From Alloacidobacterium dinghuense (GTDB lineage: Bacteria; Acidobacteriota; Terriglobia; Terriglobales; Acidobacteriaceae): DNA of 64,000 nt. How positions within the stretch are numbered: position 1 is the first letter of the stretch; the number at the start of each line of letters is the position of its first letter. The stretch lies in assembly GCF_014274465.1 (NCBI RefSeq), contig NZ_CP060394.1, positions 4,278,001 to 4,342,000 on the forward strand. The letters run 5' to 3'. Made by a program: the position numbers and the translations under genes. This document shows, in pieces, positions 36,559-45,504 of the stretch. The notes beneath the pieces were generated by a model, which was given only the letters and a program-made list of their open reading frames with translations, was not told the origin of the DNA and ran no database searches.

Positions 36559-36944
36559 TAGGTCTTCGCCGTCGCTTTCTTCTTGTTCGCTACCGTGCCC
36601 TTACGCGGCCCCTTACGGGTGCGTGCATTGGTGTGTGTGCGCTGCCCGCGCGTGGGGAGACCACGGCGGTGACGCAGTCCACGATAAGACTGAATGTCGA
36701 TGAGCCGCTTAATGTGCATCGAGACGTCTTTGCGAAGGTCACCTTCGACATCGCCTTCATTCTCGATTACCTGGCGGATGCGGTTTACCTCGTCTTCGCC
36801 GAGATCCTGGATCTTCTTGAACGGATCAACGTTCGCAGCTCCAAGGATGCGCAGCGCACGCGGGTTGCCGATCCCGTAGATGTAAGTGAGCGCGATCCGA
36901 GCCTGCTTGTTGCGGGGCAGATCGACGCCAGCAATACGTGCCAT
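36558..36944 (-). CDS. rpsM: 30S ribosomal protein S13
   Basis: A 128-aa head protein. N-terminus [26 protein letters not shown], helix-two-turn-helix [15 protein letters not shown], and the basic C-terminal tail [15 protein letters not shown] are visible. It is the first gene of the alpha operon. The 175-bp spacer upstream, after rpmJ, contains two stable hairpins. Confidence 0.97.
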   Translation of the reverse strand: MARIAGVDLPRNKQARIALTYIYGIGNPRALRILGAANVDPFKKIQDLGEDEVNRIRQVIENEGDVEGDLRKDVSMHIKRLIDIQSYRGLRHRRGLPTRGQRTHTNARTRKGPRKGTVANKKKATAKT

Positions 36945-36988
36945 GCTTGTCCTTCTCTATGTTGCCCCAGAAACTCCGGGGCGGCTAA

Positions 36989-37010
36989 GCCGGTCTGATT
37001 TCAGACCGGC
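36989..37010. other. Hairpin in the rpsM leader
   Basis: GCCGGTCTG-attt-CAGACCGGC is a perfect 9-bp stem-loop. A second stem GCCCC/GGGGC at 36964-36982 lies between it and rpsM. No T-run follows in the direction of transcription, so it looks more like leader structure than a terminator. S4 autoregulation of the alpha operon through this leader is possible but unproven. Confidence 0.5.
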
Positions 37011-37119
37011 GTTTCTGACAGGCTTTTTGTTTGAATCTTGGGGTTCATCGCAAGCCTTTCCTGGCTAACTAGCCCCACCGCTTTCAGATTCTTGCCTGTC
37101 TGGATCAGACGCCTAGGCC

Positions 37120-37233
37120 TTAACCCTGGCGCTGCTTATGCTTTGAGTTCTCGCAGATCACGCGCACCACACCACGGCGGTGAATGATCTTGCACTTGTC
37201 ACAAATCTTCTTTACCGATGCACGAACCTTCAT
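37120..37233 (-). CDS. rpmJ: 50S ribosomal protein L36
   Basis: A 37-aa protein, [20 protein letters not shown] and on to NSKHKQRQG. The zinc ligands C11, C14, C27 and H32 are all present, which makes it the C+ form. It lies 11 bp after infA and before rpsM, the usual position. Confidence 0.96.
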   Translation of the reverse strand: MKVRASVKKICDKCKIIHRRGVVRVICENSKHKQRQG

Positions 37234-37244
37234 TGACTGCTCCC

Positions 37245-37463
37245 TTACTTGTAACGATAGACGATGCGCCCGCGCGTCAAATCGTATGGGCTGAGTTCTA
37301 CCGCGACCCGGTCTCCCGGGAGAATGCGAATAAAGTTCTTTCGCATGCGGCCTGAGACGTGCGCCAGAACCTGGTGCTTGTTCTCAAGCTCGACTTTAAA
37401 CATGGCGTTTGGCAACGTCTCAAGGACCGTTGCCATTACCTCAATCGCGTCTTCCTTCGACAA
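37245..37463 (-). CDS. infA: Translation initiation factor IF-1
   Basis: A 72-aa OB-fold protein, of canonical length. It begins [20 protein letters not shown], has [16 protein letters not shown] in the core and ends [13 protein letters not shown]. It binds the 30S A site during initiation. It lies between map (71 bp upstream) and rpmJ (11 bp downstream). Confidence 0.97.
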   Translation of the reverse strand: MSKEDAIEVMATVLETLPNAMFKVELENKHQVLAHVSGRMRKNFIRILPGDRVAVELSPYDLTRGRIVYRYK

Positions 37464-37534
37464 TCAGATATCCCGATTCCGCCTGCCTTCCGCAGGCCTC
37501 GCCTCAAAAACTTACTGCGTCAAAACCACAGAGC

Positions 37535-38287
37535 TCACTGCGTCAGAACAACAGCGCCTTCAGCCGTAACCGCTACCGTGTGCTCAAAATGTGCGCTCAA
37601 ACTTCCGTCTTCCGTCACCGCAGTCCACCCGTCGCTCAGCACCTGCACACCAGGCTTGCCTGAGTTCACCATCGGCTCGATGCAGAGCACCATGCCTTCG
37701 CGCAGCTTCAAACCCTGTCCACGGCGGCCATAATTCGGCACCTGCGGATCTTCATGCAGCCGTGTACCAATCCCGTGTCCAACAAACTCCCGCACTACGC
37801 TGAAGCCGTCGGCCTCCACTACTTCCTGCACCGCAGCGCCGATATCGCCTAAGAATGCACCCGGCTTCACTGCGCGGATGCCGTTTTCGAGCGATGCCTT
37901 CGTGACTTCCAGAAGGCGCTGCGTCTTCGGCGCAATTTTTTCACCTACTGGCACGGTGATCGCCGAATCACCGTAAAACCCATCGATGATCACACCGGTG
38001 TCAATCGAGACGATATCGCCCTCGCGCAACACACGGTTCGCAGATGGAATGCCGTGCACCACTTCGCTATTGACCGACGTGCACAGCACAGCAGGATATC
38101 CACGATACCCTTTGAACGCTGGCGTCGCGCCCATCTCTTCCATCTTGGCGGCGGCTACGTTCTCCAGATCCATGGTCGTCGCGCCCGGCTTCACAAAGCC
38201 GCTCACGTAGTCCAGAATCTCGCGAACTACCGTTCCGCTGCGCCGCATCTTCTCAACTTCTTGCGGTGTTTTAATCATGATCGCCAT
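37535..38287 (-). CDS. map: Methionine aminopeptidase, type I
   Basis: A 250-aa enzyme that removes the N-terminal Met from nascent proteins. The five metal ligands can be placed: two Asp (SIDTGVIIDGFYGDSAITV), His (GHGIGTRLHEDPQVPNYG), Glu (CIEPMV) and Glu (AVTEDGSLSAHFEHT). A start at 38278 (MIKTPQE) is nearly as good as 38287. It follows adk by 7 bp in the spc-type order adk-map-infA-rpmJ. Confidence 0.96.
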   Translation of the reverse strand: MAIMIKTPQEVEKMRRSGTVVREILDYVSGFVKPGATTMDLENVAAAKMEEMGATPAFKGYRGYPAVLCTSVNSEVVHGIPSANRVLREGDIVSIDTGVIIDGFYGDSAITVPVGEKIAPKTQRLLEVTKASLENGIRAVKPGAFLGDIGAAVQEVVEADGFSVVREFVGHGIGTRLHEDPQVPNYGRRGQGLKLREGMVLCIEPMVNSGKPGVQVLSDGWTAVTEDGSLSAHFEHTVAVTAEGAVVLTQ

Positions 38288-38294
38288 CGGCCGG

Positions 38295-39011
38295 TCATCC
38301 CCTCAAACGCAGAACAGCAGCCATCACTGCAGCTGCAACTGCGTCCACCGGCTGTTCTCCGTCCACTTCCTCAAACCGTCCCAGAGCACGGTAATGCTCC
38401 ACGACCGGAGCTGTCAGCGACTCATAGGTCCGCATCCGCTCTTCAAAAACTTCTTCCGTGTCGTCTGATCGCCGCGCCAGAGGCGTGCCGTCGAGATCAC
38501 ATTTCTCATCGACCTTCGGCGGCTGCAAGTAGATGTTATAGCTGCTCTTGCAGACTGGACAGGTGCGCCTGCCGGTAATACGGCGCAGTAACTGAGTATA
38601 CCCTACTTTAATGCTGACAGCAATGACCGGAAGGCTGCCCGGTGGCGCCGCCAGGTACGAATCCAGCCACTCTGCCTGTCCCAGAGTGCGCGGGAAACCA
38701 TCCAGAATGTAGCCGTTGGCGGTATCGGGCCGCAGCAGGCGGTCGGCGACCATGTCATTGACCAGATCGTCGGAGACCAACTCACCCCGGTCCATGATGG
38801 CCTTGGCTTTTTTGCCCAGTTCCGTGCCGCCGGAGACATTGGAACGGAGGATATCGCCGGTTGAAATCTGTGGAATACCCCAGGCTCCCATGATGGCCTG
38901 GGCCTGGGTTCCTTTGCCGACTCCGGGTGCTCCGAGTAGAAGAATGGGACCGGGGTTGACGCGCATGGTTTTCCCGTCCGCCGTCCGCTTCTCAATCACC
39001 GCAACAGACAC
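38295..39011 (-). CDS. adk: Adenylate kinase
   Basis: A 238-aa enzyme that interconverts 2 ADP with ATP and AMP. The P-loop GAPGVGKGTQAQAI is preceded by an N-terminal extension of about 20 residues; an internal start near the P-loop is possible. The LID has a zinc-like set (CPVCKSSY...CDLDGTPL). GFPRTLGQAEWLD gives the conserved Asp and Arg. Its start is directly adjacent to the secY stop (no spacer). Confidence 0.95.
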   Translation of the reverse strand: MSVAVIEKRTADGKTMRVNPGPILLLGAPGVGKGTQAQAIMGAWGIPQISTGDILRSNVSGGTELGKKAKAIMDRGELVSDDLVNDMVADRLLRPDTANGYILDGFPRTLGQAEWLDSYLAAPPGSLPVIAVSIKVGYTQLLRRITGRRTCPVCKSSYNIYLQPPKVDEKCDLDGTPLARRSDDTEEVFEERMRTYESLTAPVVEHYRALGRFEEVDGEQPVDAVAAAVMAAVLRLRG

Positions 39012-40409
39012 TTACCAGGCCCGCCTTCCGCGGATGCGTCCGCTCCGCGGGGAGAAGCCTTCATAATGGCGCATGATGAGCTGCGATTCCACCTGGTTGA
39101 CGGTGTCCATGGCTACGCCGACAACGATCAGCAGCGAAGTTCCACCGAAGTAGAAATTAAAGCCGAGACCGTTGGTCACCCACAGCGGTAGACGTTCAAA
39201 AAGCGGCCCAATCAACCAGAGATGGTTCAGGTGGATACCGCTGATGAGAATCTGCGGGATGATCGAAATGACGATCAGGTACAACGCGCCCACCAGCGTA
39301 ATGCGGGTCAGGATATCGTTGATGAAATCCGATGTCCGCTTGCCCGGACGGATCCCGGGAATAAAACCGCCGTACTTGCGCATATTGTCAGCGATGTCAT
39401 CGGGACGGAAGACGATCGAGATGTAGAAATATGCGAAGAAGACGATAGCTACCATATATAAAAGCTCATACCATGGCTCGCCGGCATGCAACGCGTCAAA
39501 GACACGTGTGAGGAATGCGCTGTTGCGAACGAAATTCGCCTGCGCAAAAAGCAGTGGAGCCGACAAAACCGACGCTGCGAAGATGACCGGCATAACGCCC
39601 CCGGAATTCACCTTCAGGGGCAGGTGTGTCGATTGACCGCCCATCAGCCTGCGACCGACGATACGCTTGGCATACTGCACCGGGATACGGCGTTCGCTGC
39701 GCTCGACGAAAACGATGAAGGCCACGACGGCAATCATGGCGGCAACCAGCAGAATCAGCGCCGGAACCGTAAAAGCGCCGAACTTCTCCGCCTTGGCGGT
39801 GTCAACTAATTCTCCGATTGCCCGCGGCAGGCCTACGACAATACCGGCGAAGATGAGCAAGCTCATGCCGTTGCCGACGCCGCGATCGGTAATCTGCTCG
39901 CCCAGCCACATGATGAATGCCGTACCAGTGGTCAGCGTGAGCACCGTCATAATGACGAAGCCGGCGCCAGGATTTAGCACCAGTTGCAAGTCGCCCGAGC
40001 CATGCAACAGAGTCAGAGCAATCGCAAGCGACTGTACAATGCCCAGCACAACGGTCAGGTAACGCGTCCACTGCGTTATCTTCCGCCGCCCCAACTCGCC
40101 TTCTTTCTGCAGGCGCGCCAGCGGCTCATAGACCACCGTCAGCAGCTGGAAAATAATGGATGCCGTGATGTACGGCATGATCCCCAGAGCGAAAACGGTG
40201 AGTCGGCGCAAATTGCCGCCGCTGAATAAGTTCACGAGACCAAGCGAGCTACCGGCCTGCGAGTCGAAGAAATGTTCGAGCGCTGTGGCATTCACTCCTG
40301 GAGTGGGAATGAATGCGCCAAGGCGGTAAACGGCAAGCATCGCCATCGTGAACAGGACTCGCTTGCGCAGGTCAGGGATGCGGAAGATGTTGGCGAATTT
40401 CTCAAACAT
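39012..40409 (-). CDS. secY: Protein translocase subunit SecY
   Basis: A 465-aa central channel of the Sec translocon with about ten transmembrane segments. The N-terminus has FRIPDLRKRVLFTMAMLAVYRLGAFIPTPG and a short plug-like region (LVNLFSGGNLRRLTVFALGIMPYITASI). The cytoplasmic loop around PVQYAKRIVGR for SecA and ribosome contact is present, as is the QVESQLIMRHYEGF C-terminus. It lies 45 bp after rplO, as in other spc operons. Confidence 0.97.
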   Translation of the reverse strand: MFEKFANIFRIPDLRKRVLFTMAMLAVYRLGAFIPTPGVNATALEHFFDSQAGSSLGLVNLFSGGNLRRLTVFALGIMPYITASIIFQLLTVVYEPLARLQKEGELGRRKITQWTRYLTVVLGIVQSLAIALTLLHGSGDLQLVLNPGAGFVIMTVLTLTTGTAFIMWLGEQITDRGVGNGMSLLIFAGIVVGLPRAIGELVDTAKAEKFGAFTVPALILLVAAMIAVVAFIVFVERSERRIPVQYAKRIVGRRLMGGQSTHLPLKVNSGGVMPVIFAASVLSAPLLFAQANFVRNSAFLTRVFDALHAGEPWYELLYMVAIVFFAYFYISIVFRPDDIADNMRKYGGFIPGIRPGKRTSDFINDILTRITLVGALYLIVISIIPQILISGIHLNHLWLIGPLFERLPLWVTNGLGFNFYFGGTSLLIVVGVAMDTVNQVESQLIMRHYEGFSPRSGRIRGRRAW

Positions 40410-40454
40410 GAAGATTCAGGTTCCCACTCGAGCCTCTTCGCGAGGCCCCTCGCC

Positions 40455-40895
40455 TTACGCTACCAGAATTGCCTTGCCGCCCGCCTTCTCGATTTTTTCC
40501 TGAGCGGACTTCGAGAACTTGTGCGCGTGGACGGTGATCGCTTTGGTCAGCTCGCCGTTGCCCAGAACCTTGAGCAGGCCCTCGTGCTTCTTGATCAGAC
40601 CCTTGGCCGCGAAGAACTCGATGGTCAGCTCGGTCTCGCCCAGTTCCACCAGGCGGTCGAGGTTCAGAACCGTGTATTCGGTGCGGAAGATGTTGGTGAA
40701 GCCGCGCTTCGGCAAACGGCGGTGCAGCGGCATCTGGCCGCCTTCAAAACCGCGCATCAGGCTCGAACCCGAGCGGGAACCCTGTCCCTTGTGTCCACGG
40801 GTCGAGGTCTTACCCATGCCGGAGCCCATACCACGGCCGACACGCTTCTTGTTGCTGTTCGCCTTCTTCGGCGCTCTGAGATTGGAAAGATTCAT
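40455..40895 (-). CDS. rplO: 50S ribosomal protein L15
   Basis: A 146-aa protein starting MNLSNLRAPKKANSNKKRVG, with the basic glycine-rich arm GRGMGSGMGKTSTRGHKGQ, then GFEGGQMPLHRRLPKRGF and the L18e/L15-type C-terminal fold (TIEFFAAKGLIKKHEGLLKVLG). It is between rpmD and secY. Confidence 0.97.
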   Translation of the reverse strand: MNLSNLRAPKKANSNKKRVGRGMGSGMGKTSTRGHKGQGSRSGSSLMRGFEGGQMPLHRRLPKRGFTNIFRTEYTVLNLDRLVELGETELTIEFFAAKGLIKKHEGLLKVLGNGELTKAITVHAHKFSKSAQEKIEKAGGKAILVA

Positions 40896-40971
40896 GATGT
40901 CCTCGCTATACGCCGGGCAGGCTTGCCCTGACCGACTCGCTTTTAAATTGCTGGCTTACGCCAGATTCAAT

Positions 40972-40999
40972 GCGCCGTGAGGCGCGTTCGCCTGAACGG
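40972..40999 (-). repeat. Stop-abutting spacer repeat, copy rpmD-rplO
   Basis: Minus strand, directly after the rpmD TAG stop: CCGTTCAGGCGAACGCGCC, then TCACGGCGC. It is a member of the hairpin repeat family found in at least seven other spacers of this cluster; the GCGCC/GGCGC arms pair. Confidence 0.7.
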
Positions 41000-41191
41000 C
41001 TAGTTCTCGACGATCCGTACAAGATGGGGCACAGCATTGACCATGCCACGAATCGACGGCGTATCCTCACGCTCGACAACCTGGTTCAGGCGAGTAAAAC
41101 CGAGGCCCTTGACGACCTTCTTGTGCTTCACGGGAGCCTGAATGAACGAGCGGTAGTACTGAATCTTGATCTTTGCCTTGGTTTCGGCCAT
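41000..41191 (-). CDS. rpmD: 50S ribosomal protein L30
   Basis: A 63-aa protein, MAETKAKIKIQYYRSFIQAP and on, with the conserved HKKVVKGLGFTRLNQVVERED and PSIRGMVNAVPHLVRI. It lies 3 bp after the rpsE stop, and its own stop is followed at once by a copy of the spacer repeat. Confidence 0.97.
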   Translation of the reverse strand: MAETKAKIKIQYYRSFIQAPVKHKKVVKGLGFTRLNQVVEREDTPSIRGMVNAVPHLVRIVEN

Positions 41192-41194
41192 GAC

Positions 41195-41704
41195 TTATAA
41201 CTCCTGTACCTGCTTGCCGCGGAGCGCTGCCACTTCCTCGCGATCGCGCAGCTGAACGAGGGCGTCGAAGGTCGCCTTGATCACGTTGTGTGGGTTGGCA
41301 GTGCCGAGGCTCTTGGTGAGAACGTTCTGCACGCCAGCCGAGGTCATCACCGCGCGCACTGCGCCGCCAGCGATCACGCCCGTACCTTCCGGAGCCGGCT
41401 TCAACAGCACGTGGCCCGAACCGTAGCGGCCCAGTACCTGGTGCGGAATTGTTGTTTCCGTCAGGTTGATGCGGACCAGGTTCTTCTTGGCCGCTTCAAT
41501 GCCCTTGCGGATTGCCTGCGGCACTTCCTTCGCTTTGCCCGAGCCATAGCCTACGACACCGGCACCCGGATCGCCCACGACGACCAGCGCGGCAAAGGAC
41601 ATGTTCTTGCCGCCCTTGACGACCTTGGTCACGCGGTTGATCGCGACAACCTGATCCTTCAGGTTGTACTGTCCGGCATCCAGTTTCTTTTTCAGTGTTG
41701 CCAT
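41195..41704 (-). CDS. rpsE: 30S ribosomal protein S5
   Basis: A 169-aa protein. The start at 41704 ([20 protein letters not shown]) is chosen because S5 homology begins there; the longer in-frame start at 41905 runs into rplR. The double-stranded RNA-binding motif [23 protein letters not shown], the loop [19 protein letters not shown] and the C-terminal [21 protein letters not shown] are present. Confidence 0.97.
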   Translation of the reverse strand: MATLKKKLDAGQYNLKDQVVAINRVTKVVKGGKNMSFAALVVVGDPGAGVVGYGSGKAKEVPQAIRKGIEAAKKNLVRINLTETTIPHQVLGRYGSGHVLLKPAPEGTGVIAGGAVRAVMTSAGVQNVLTKSLGTANPHNVIKATFDALVQLRDREEVAALRGKQVQEL

Positions 41705-41753
41705 TCGCTTCCTGATTTCCTTCTGGCGAGGCCTTAGGCCGCGCCTAAAACTT

Positions 41754-42110
41754 TTAGAACTCGAGACCGGCTTCCCGCGCCGCATCGGCCAGGGCCTTGA
41801 TGCGTCCGTGATAGAGATAACCGCCGCGATCAAAGACAACCTTCTTGATGCCCTTTTCCTGCGCGCGCTCAGCCACCAGCTTGCCAATTTCCTTCGCCGC
41901 TGCAATGTTGCCGCCGGTCTTCAGCTTGGCTGCCTTCGTCGACGCGGAAACCACGGTGACACCCTTGGAGTCGTCGATGACCTGGGCATAGATGTGGTTC
42001 AGCGAGCGGTAGACATTGAGGCGCGGACGCTCTGGAGTACCAGTCATCTTCTCGCGGATGCGCGTGTGAATGCGCTGGCGAATTTCGTTTCTGTTGATCT
42101 GCGTAATCAT
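41754..42110 (-). CDS. rplR: 50S ribosomal protein L18
   Basis: A 118-aa 5S rRNA-binding protein. Visible motifs are [40 protein letters not shown] and [26 protein letters not shown]. It is between rplF and rpsE. Confidence 0.97.
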   Translation of the reverse strand: MITQINRNEIRQRIHTRIREKMTGTPERPRLNVYRSLNHIYAQVIDDSKGVTVVSASTKAAKLKTGGNIAAAKEIGKLVAERAQEKGIKKVVFDRGGYLYHGRIKALADAAREAGLEF

Positions 42111-42180
42111 TTCTCGTCTTCCTTCCTAACAGCGGAGCCGCCCTGCGGGTCCGTTCGGTTATCGATTCAGCTAGCGTCGA

Positions 42181-42212
42181 GATCCTTCGTCGCGCTTTGC
42201 GCTCCTCAGGAT
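42181..42212. repeat. Spacer repeat of the TCCTTC...GCTTTGCGCTC type
   Basis: In the rplF-rplR spacer the stretch GATCCTTCGTCGCGCTTTGC, continuing GCTCCTCAGGAT, closely matches a stretch at 55234-55260 in the rpsL-rpsG spacer. The ends, ATCCT and AGGAT, are inverted, so it can fold. Confidence 0.55.
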
Positions 42213-42246
42213 AATCGCGCGAGGCTCAAACGCCTCGCAAACGCGA

Positions 42247-42786
42247 TTACTTCGCTCCAGTCTTGCCAACCTTCTTCTTCAGCTTCTCGTCCGAGTAACG
42301 CACTCCCTTGTTCTTGTACGGATCGGGCTTGCGCAACGAGCGCATATCAGCAGCTATCTGGCCGACCTTCTGGCGATCGATACCGCTGACGGTAATGCGG
42401 GTCTGCTTGGGATCAATCGCCACCGTGATGCCGGTGGGCAGCGGAAATTCAATCGGGTGCGAATAGCCAAGCGTGAACACCACGGTGTCCTTACCCTTCA
42501 ACTCAACACGGTAACCGATGCCGACGATGTCCAGATCCTTCGACCAACCCTTGGTCACGCCTTCGACAGCGTTGGCCACCAGAGCGCGTGTCAGACCATG
42601 AATCGCAGCCTGCGAATCGCTTTCACGGCTGGCAACGATATGCCCGTCTTCCGTCTCCAGCTTGATGCCGGAAGGAATCACCTGCTCAACCTTGCCCTTC
42701 GGGCCTTCGACAACGATGGTATTGCCCTTGACGCTGTACTTCACGCCCTGCGGCAACGGAATCGGCTTCTTACCAATACGCGACAT
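42247..42786 (-). CDS. rplF: 50S ribosomal protein L6
   Basis: A 179-aa protein. The start at 42786 ([19 protein letters not shown]) is the usual L6 N-terminus. An in-frame ATG at 42834 adds 16 residues without a match. The C-terminal RNA-binding part has [21 protein letters not shown]. It is between rpsH and rplR. Confidence 0.97.
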   Translation of the reverse strand: MSRIGKKPIPLPQGVKYSVKGNTIVVEGPKGKVEQVIPSGIKLETEDGHIVASRESDSQAAIHGLTRALVANAVEGVTKGWSKDLDIVGIGYRVELKGKDTVVFTLGYSHPIEFPLPTGITVAIDPKQTRITVSGIDRQKVGQIAADMRSLRKPDPYKNKGVRYSDEKLKKKVGKTGAK

Positions 42787-42920
42787 TTCAAATCCTTTAC
42801 GGCTTGCGAGTCCCGGATTTTTGATCCGTTCCACTGCAGCCAGCGAGCTTTTCGCCCGCCCAACTTTATTCCTGCATTCGCGCCAACGGCGCGACCCATA
42901 TCATCCGCTCAGGCAAGAAC

Positions 42921-42955
42921 GGCGCCAAAGGCGCGTCCGCCCGATGCGGCCAGCA
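42921..42955 (-). repeat. Stop-abutting spacer repeat, copy rpsH-rplF
   Basis: Minus strand, directly after the rpsH TGA stop: TGCTGGCCGCATCGGGCGG, then ACGCGCCTTTGGCGCC. GGCGCC/GGCGCC-type arms can pair. It belongs to the same family as the copies at 43448, 44313, 49935, 50798, 51207 and 54695. Confidence 0.7.
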
Positions 42956-43354
42956 TCACCAGACTTCGCAGAGGATTTCGCCGCCTACGCCTTCTTTACG
43001 TGCCTGACGGCCGGTCATGACGCCGCGAGGCGTGGTCATGATGCTGATGCCAAGTCCACCCTGTACGCGCTTGATCTCGTCGCGACCGATGTAGACACGG
43101 CAGCCCGGGCGCGAAACGCGAGCGAGGTCGCGGATAGCAGCTTCGTTGTTGGCGCCGTACTTGAGGTACACGCGCAGCACATTGCGGCCATTCTCTTCAG
43201 CGGCCTTGTAGTTGGCGATATAGCCCTCTTCCTTCAGAATGCGGGCGATCTCGGTCTTCAGCTTCGAGGCCGGAACATCCAGCTTCTGGTGGCGCGCGCG
43301 GATCGAATTCCGCAAGCGCGTCAGGAAATCTGCTACTGGATCGGTAAAGCTCAT
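42956..43354 (-). CDS. rpsH: 30S ribosomal protein S8
   Basis: A 132-aa primary 16S-binding protein. N-terminus MSFTDPVADFLTRLRNSIRA; the C-terminal RNA-binding SGRP-like segment is GLGISIMTTPRGVMTGRQARKEGVGGEILCEVW. The order rpsN-rpsH-rplF is standard. In many bacteria S8 represses the spc operon. Confidence 0.97.
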   Translation of the reverse strand: MSFTDPVADFLTRLRNSIRARHQKLDVPASKLKTEIARILKEEGYIANYKAAEENGRNVLRVYLKYGANNEAAIRDLARVSRPGCRVYIGRDEIKRVQGGLGISIMTTPRGVMTGRQARKEGVGGEILCEVW

Positions 43355-43447
43355 CGTTTCTCCTTCATCCCCCGTTCGCTCTGCGATAGCAGAGAACCTG
43401 CGGGAATGTCTTGGCGTTGAGCATTGTGCTCAAACGCGAATTTGTTA

Positions 43448-43482
43448 GGCGCTGCAAGGCGCGTATCGCTGGACGCGCAGTC
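43448..43482 (-). repeat. Stop-abutting spacer repeat, copy rpsN-rpsH
   Basis: Minus strand, directly after the rpsN TAG stop: GACTGCGCGTCCAGCGATAC, then GCGCCTTGCAGCGCC. The arms GCGC...GCGC pair. It is very similar to the copy after rplC (49935-49972). Confidence 0.75.
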
Positions 43483-43668
43483 CTACCAGCTGGACTTAAC
43501 TACGCCGGGGATCTCTCCCTTGAGAGCCAACCCACGGAAGCACAGACGGCAGACGCCGAACTTGCGCAGATACGCGCGCGGGCGTCCGCACAGCTTGCAG
43601 CGGTTGTGCTGGCGAGAAGAAAACTTCGGCTTGCGGGCGTCTTTTACTCTTTTTGCGGTCGTTGCCAT
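43483..43668 (-). CDS. rpsN: 30S ribosomal protein S14, zinc-binding type Z
   Basis: A 61-aa short form. The start at 43668 gives [20 protein letters not shown]. The zinc ribbon CKLC...CRLC (C-x2-C-x12-C-x2-C) is intact and the C-terminus ends PGVVKSSW. An in-frame start at 43719 extends into rplE and is rejected. Confidence 0.97.
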   Translation of the reverse strand: MATTAKRVKDARKPKFSSRQHNRCKLCGRPRAYLRKFGVCRLCFRGLALKGEIPGVVKSSW

Positions 43669-43690
43669 ATTTCTTAGATCCTCTACTTCC

Positions 43691-44239
43691 TTACGCCGTC
43701 TGGCGGAACGGCATGCCAAACTGCTTGAGCAGCGCGCGCGCCGAATTGTCGTCCTGGGCCGAGGTCACAATCGTGACGTTCATGCCCTTCAGCTTGTCGA
43801 CCTTCGCGTAATCGATCTCAGCGAAGATCAGCTGGTCGCGCAGGCCAAGCGTGTAGTTGCCACGGCCGTCAAAGCTCTTCGTCGAAACTCCGCGGAAATC
43901 GCGAACACGGGGCAGCGCTACGGAAATCAGACGGTCGAGGAACTCGTACATCGCATCGCCGCGCAGCGTGACCATCGCGCCAATCGACATGCCCTCGCGC
44001 ACCTTGAAGGCAGCAATGGATTTCTTCGCCTTGGTCAGCACCGGCTTCTGACCGGTGATCGAGGCGAGGTCGGCCACGAGCGGGTCGATCATCTTCGAGT
44101 TCTGCGTCGATTCGCCCAGACCCATATTCAGAACGATCTTCTCGAGGCGCGGAACCGCCATCGTGTTCTCAAGACCCAGCTCCTTCTGGAGCGCGCCCTT
44201 GATTTCCTTCTGATACTTCTCTTTCAGTCTTGCTGCCAT
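43691..44239 (-). CDS. rplE: 50S ribosomal protein L5
   Basis: A 182-aa 5S rRNA-binding protein. The start at 44239 is [20 protein letters not shown]. Core motifs are [36 protein letters not shown] and [20 protein letters not shown]. It is 22 bp upstream of rpsN. Confidence 0.97.
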   Translation of the reverse strand: MAARLKEKYQKEIKGALQKELGLENTMAVPRLEKIVLNMGLGESTQNSKMIDPLVADLASITGQKPVLTKAKKSIAAFKVREGMSIGAMVTLRGDAMYEFLDRLISVALPRVRDFRGVSTKSFDGRGNYTLGLRDQLIFAEIDYAKVDKLKGMNVTIVTSAQDDNSARALLKQFGMPFRQTA

Positions 44240-44312
44240 TTGCTTCTTCTCTTTTCTTCTCCGGTCTCGGGTTAGCATTTCGCCGTTTACCGTTACGGAG
44301 GGTAATCGATTT

Positions 44313-44344
44313 GCGCCATTCAGGCGCGATCGTCTGGACCAGTC
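44313..44344 (-). repeat. Stop-abutting spacer repeat, copy rplX-rplE
   Basis: Minus strand, directly after the rplX TAG stop: GACTGGTCCAGACGATCGCG, then CCTGAATGGCGC. The GCGCC...GGCGC arms pair. It is a slightly diverged member of the family. Confidence 0.7.
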
Positions 44345-44671
44345 CTACTTCTTTTTCGGCGCTAACGTCTGTCCGCACTTCTTGCACACGCGAACTTTCG
44401 TGTCGCCTTCAAACTTGTGTCCCACGCGGGTTGGACCGCAGCTCGGGCAAACCAGAGCCACGTTTGAAAGGTGGATCGGAGCTTCCTGCTCGGCGATGCC
44501 GCCCTTGATGTTCCGCTGCGGATTCGGGCGGACATTCTTCTTGATCATCCGCACATGCTCGACGAGGATACGGTTTTCATCAGGCACGACGCGCAGCACG
44601 CGGCCGCGCTTGCCCTTATCGGTGCCTGCGATCACTTCCACCTGGTCATTGCGCTGTATGTTCAAACTCAT
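44345..44671 (-). CDS. rplX: 50S ribosomal protein L24
   Basis: A 108-aa protein. The KOW motif NDQVEVIAGTDKGKRGRVLRV lies at the N-terminus. The C-terminus carries an extra zinc-ribbon-like CxxC pair (LVCPSCGPTRVG...RVCKKCGQ), as in a number of C+ type L24 proteins. It follows rplN by 27 bp. Confidence 0.96.
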   Translation of the reverse strand: MSLNIQRNDQVEVIAGTDKGKRGRVLRVVPDENRILVEHVRMIKKNVRPNPQRNIKGGIAEQEAPIHLSNVALVCPSCGPTRVGHKFEGDTKVRVCKKCGQTLAPKKK

Positions 44672-44698
44672 ACGATTCCCTTTACTTGCCGGGCTGAA

Positions 44699-45070
44699 TT
44701 AAAGAACTTCAGGAGCCAGCGAAACAATCTTCAAAAACTTCTTCTCGCGCAGTTCGCGAGCAACTGGGCCAAACACGCGCGTTCCGACCGGCTCACCGGC
44801 TTCGTTGATCAGCACGGCGGCGTTCGTGTCGAAGCGGATGTAGGTTCCGTCGCGGCGGCGCGTTTCTTTACGCGTGCGGACCACAACGGCCTTCACCACT
44901 TTGCCCTTTTTCACCTGGCCATCGGGCGAGGCTTCCTTCACCGCGGCTGTGATGACATCGCCAAGACCGGCCTTCTTGCCGCTTGCGCCACCCAGCGGCA
45001 GAATCATTTGCAGTTTGCGGGCGCCGGAGTTGTCGGCCACCTCAAGCATGGTTCTCATCTGCACTGCCAT
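44699..45070 (-). CDS. rplN: 50S ribosomal protein L14
   Basis: A 123-aa protein starting [20 protein letters not shown], with [29 protein letters not shown] and [20 protein letters not shown]. It lies between rpsQ and rplX. Confidence 0.97.
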   Translation of the reverse strand: MAVQMRTMLEVADNSGARKLQMILPLGGASGKKAGLGDVITAAVKEASPDGQVKKGKVVKAVVVRTRKETRRRDGTYIRFDTNAAVLINEAGEPVGTRVFGPVARELREKKFLKIVSLAPEVL

Positions 45071-45108
45071 CGTAGTTCTCCACCTTCCAGGGCTTCGCGG
45101 TACTACTG

Positions 45109-45172
45109 CTCTCGCCCTCTTGCTCTGCTCGCGCTATCTCGGCGCTCGCTCCGCAATTCACCCGTTACTAAA
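45109..45172. repeat. Spacer repeat shared with the rplV-rpsC spacer
   Basis: In the rpsQ-rplN spacer, the stretch GCTCGCGCTATCTCGGCGCT, continuing CGCTCCGCAATTCACC, matches almost exactly one at 47069-47128 downstream of rplV. It is a different family from the stop-abutting repeats. Confidence 0.65.
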
Positions 45173-45186
45173 TTCAAAAGCGGCGC

Positions 45187-45501
45187 TTACTCAGCGACCG
45201 GTGCTGCTGCTTCTACTTGTGCCAGCGCGGAGCGGCGGACAATCTCTTCCAGCTGCCAGCGCTTCAGCTTGCTTAGCGGACGGGTCTCGCGAATGCGGAC
45301 CACGTCGCCCACGCGCGCCGAGTTCTGTTCGTCATGCGCATAGAACTTCTTGCTGCTCTTCACGATGCGCTTGTACTTCGGATGCGCCTTGCGCATCTCT
45401 ACTTCCACGACGATGGTCTTCTGCATCTTGGTCGAAACGACCTGGCCGACCTTCTCGTTGCGGCGCGATTCTACTGTGGCTTCGCTCTTTACTTCAGTCA
45501 T
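45187..45501 (-). CDS. rpsQ: 30S ribosomal protein S17
   Basis: A 104-aa OB-fold protein. [19 protein letters not shown] and [29 protein letters not shown] are the family signature. Short extensions flank the core at both ends. It lies 3 bp after the rpmC stop. Confidence 0.97.
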   Translation of the reverse strand: MTEVKSEATVESRRNEKVGQVVSTKMQKTIVVEVEMRKAHPKYKRIVKSSKKFYAHDEQNSARVGDVVRIRETRPLSKLKRWQLEEIVRRSALAQVEAAAPVAE

Positions 45502-45504
45502 GGC

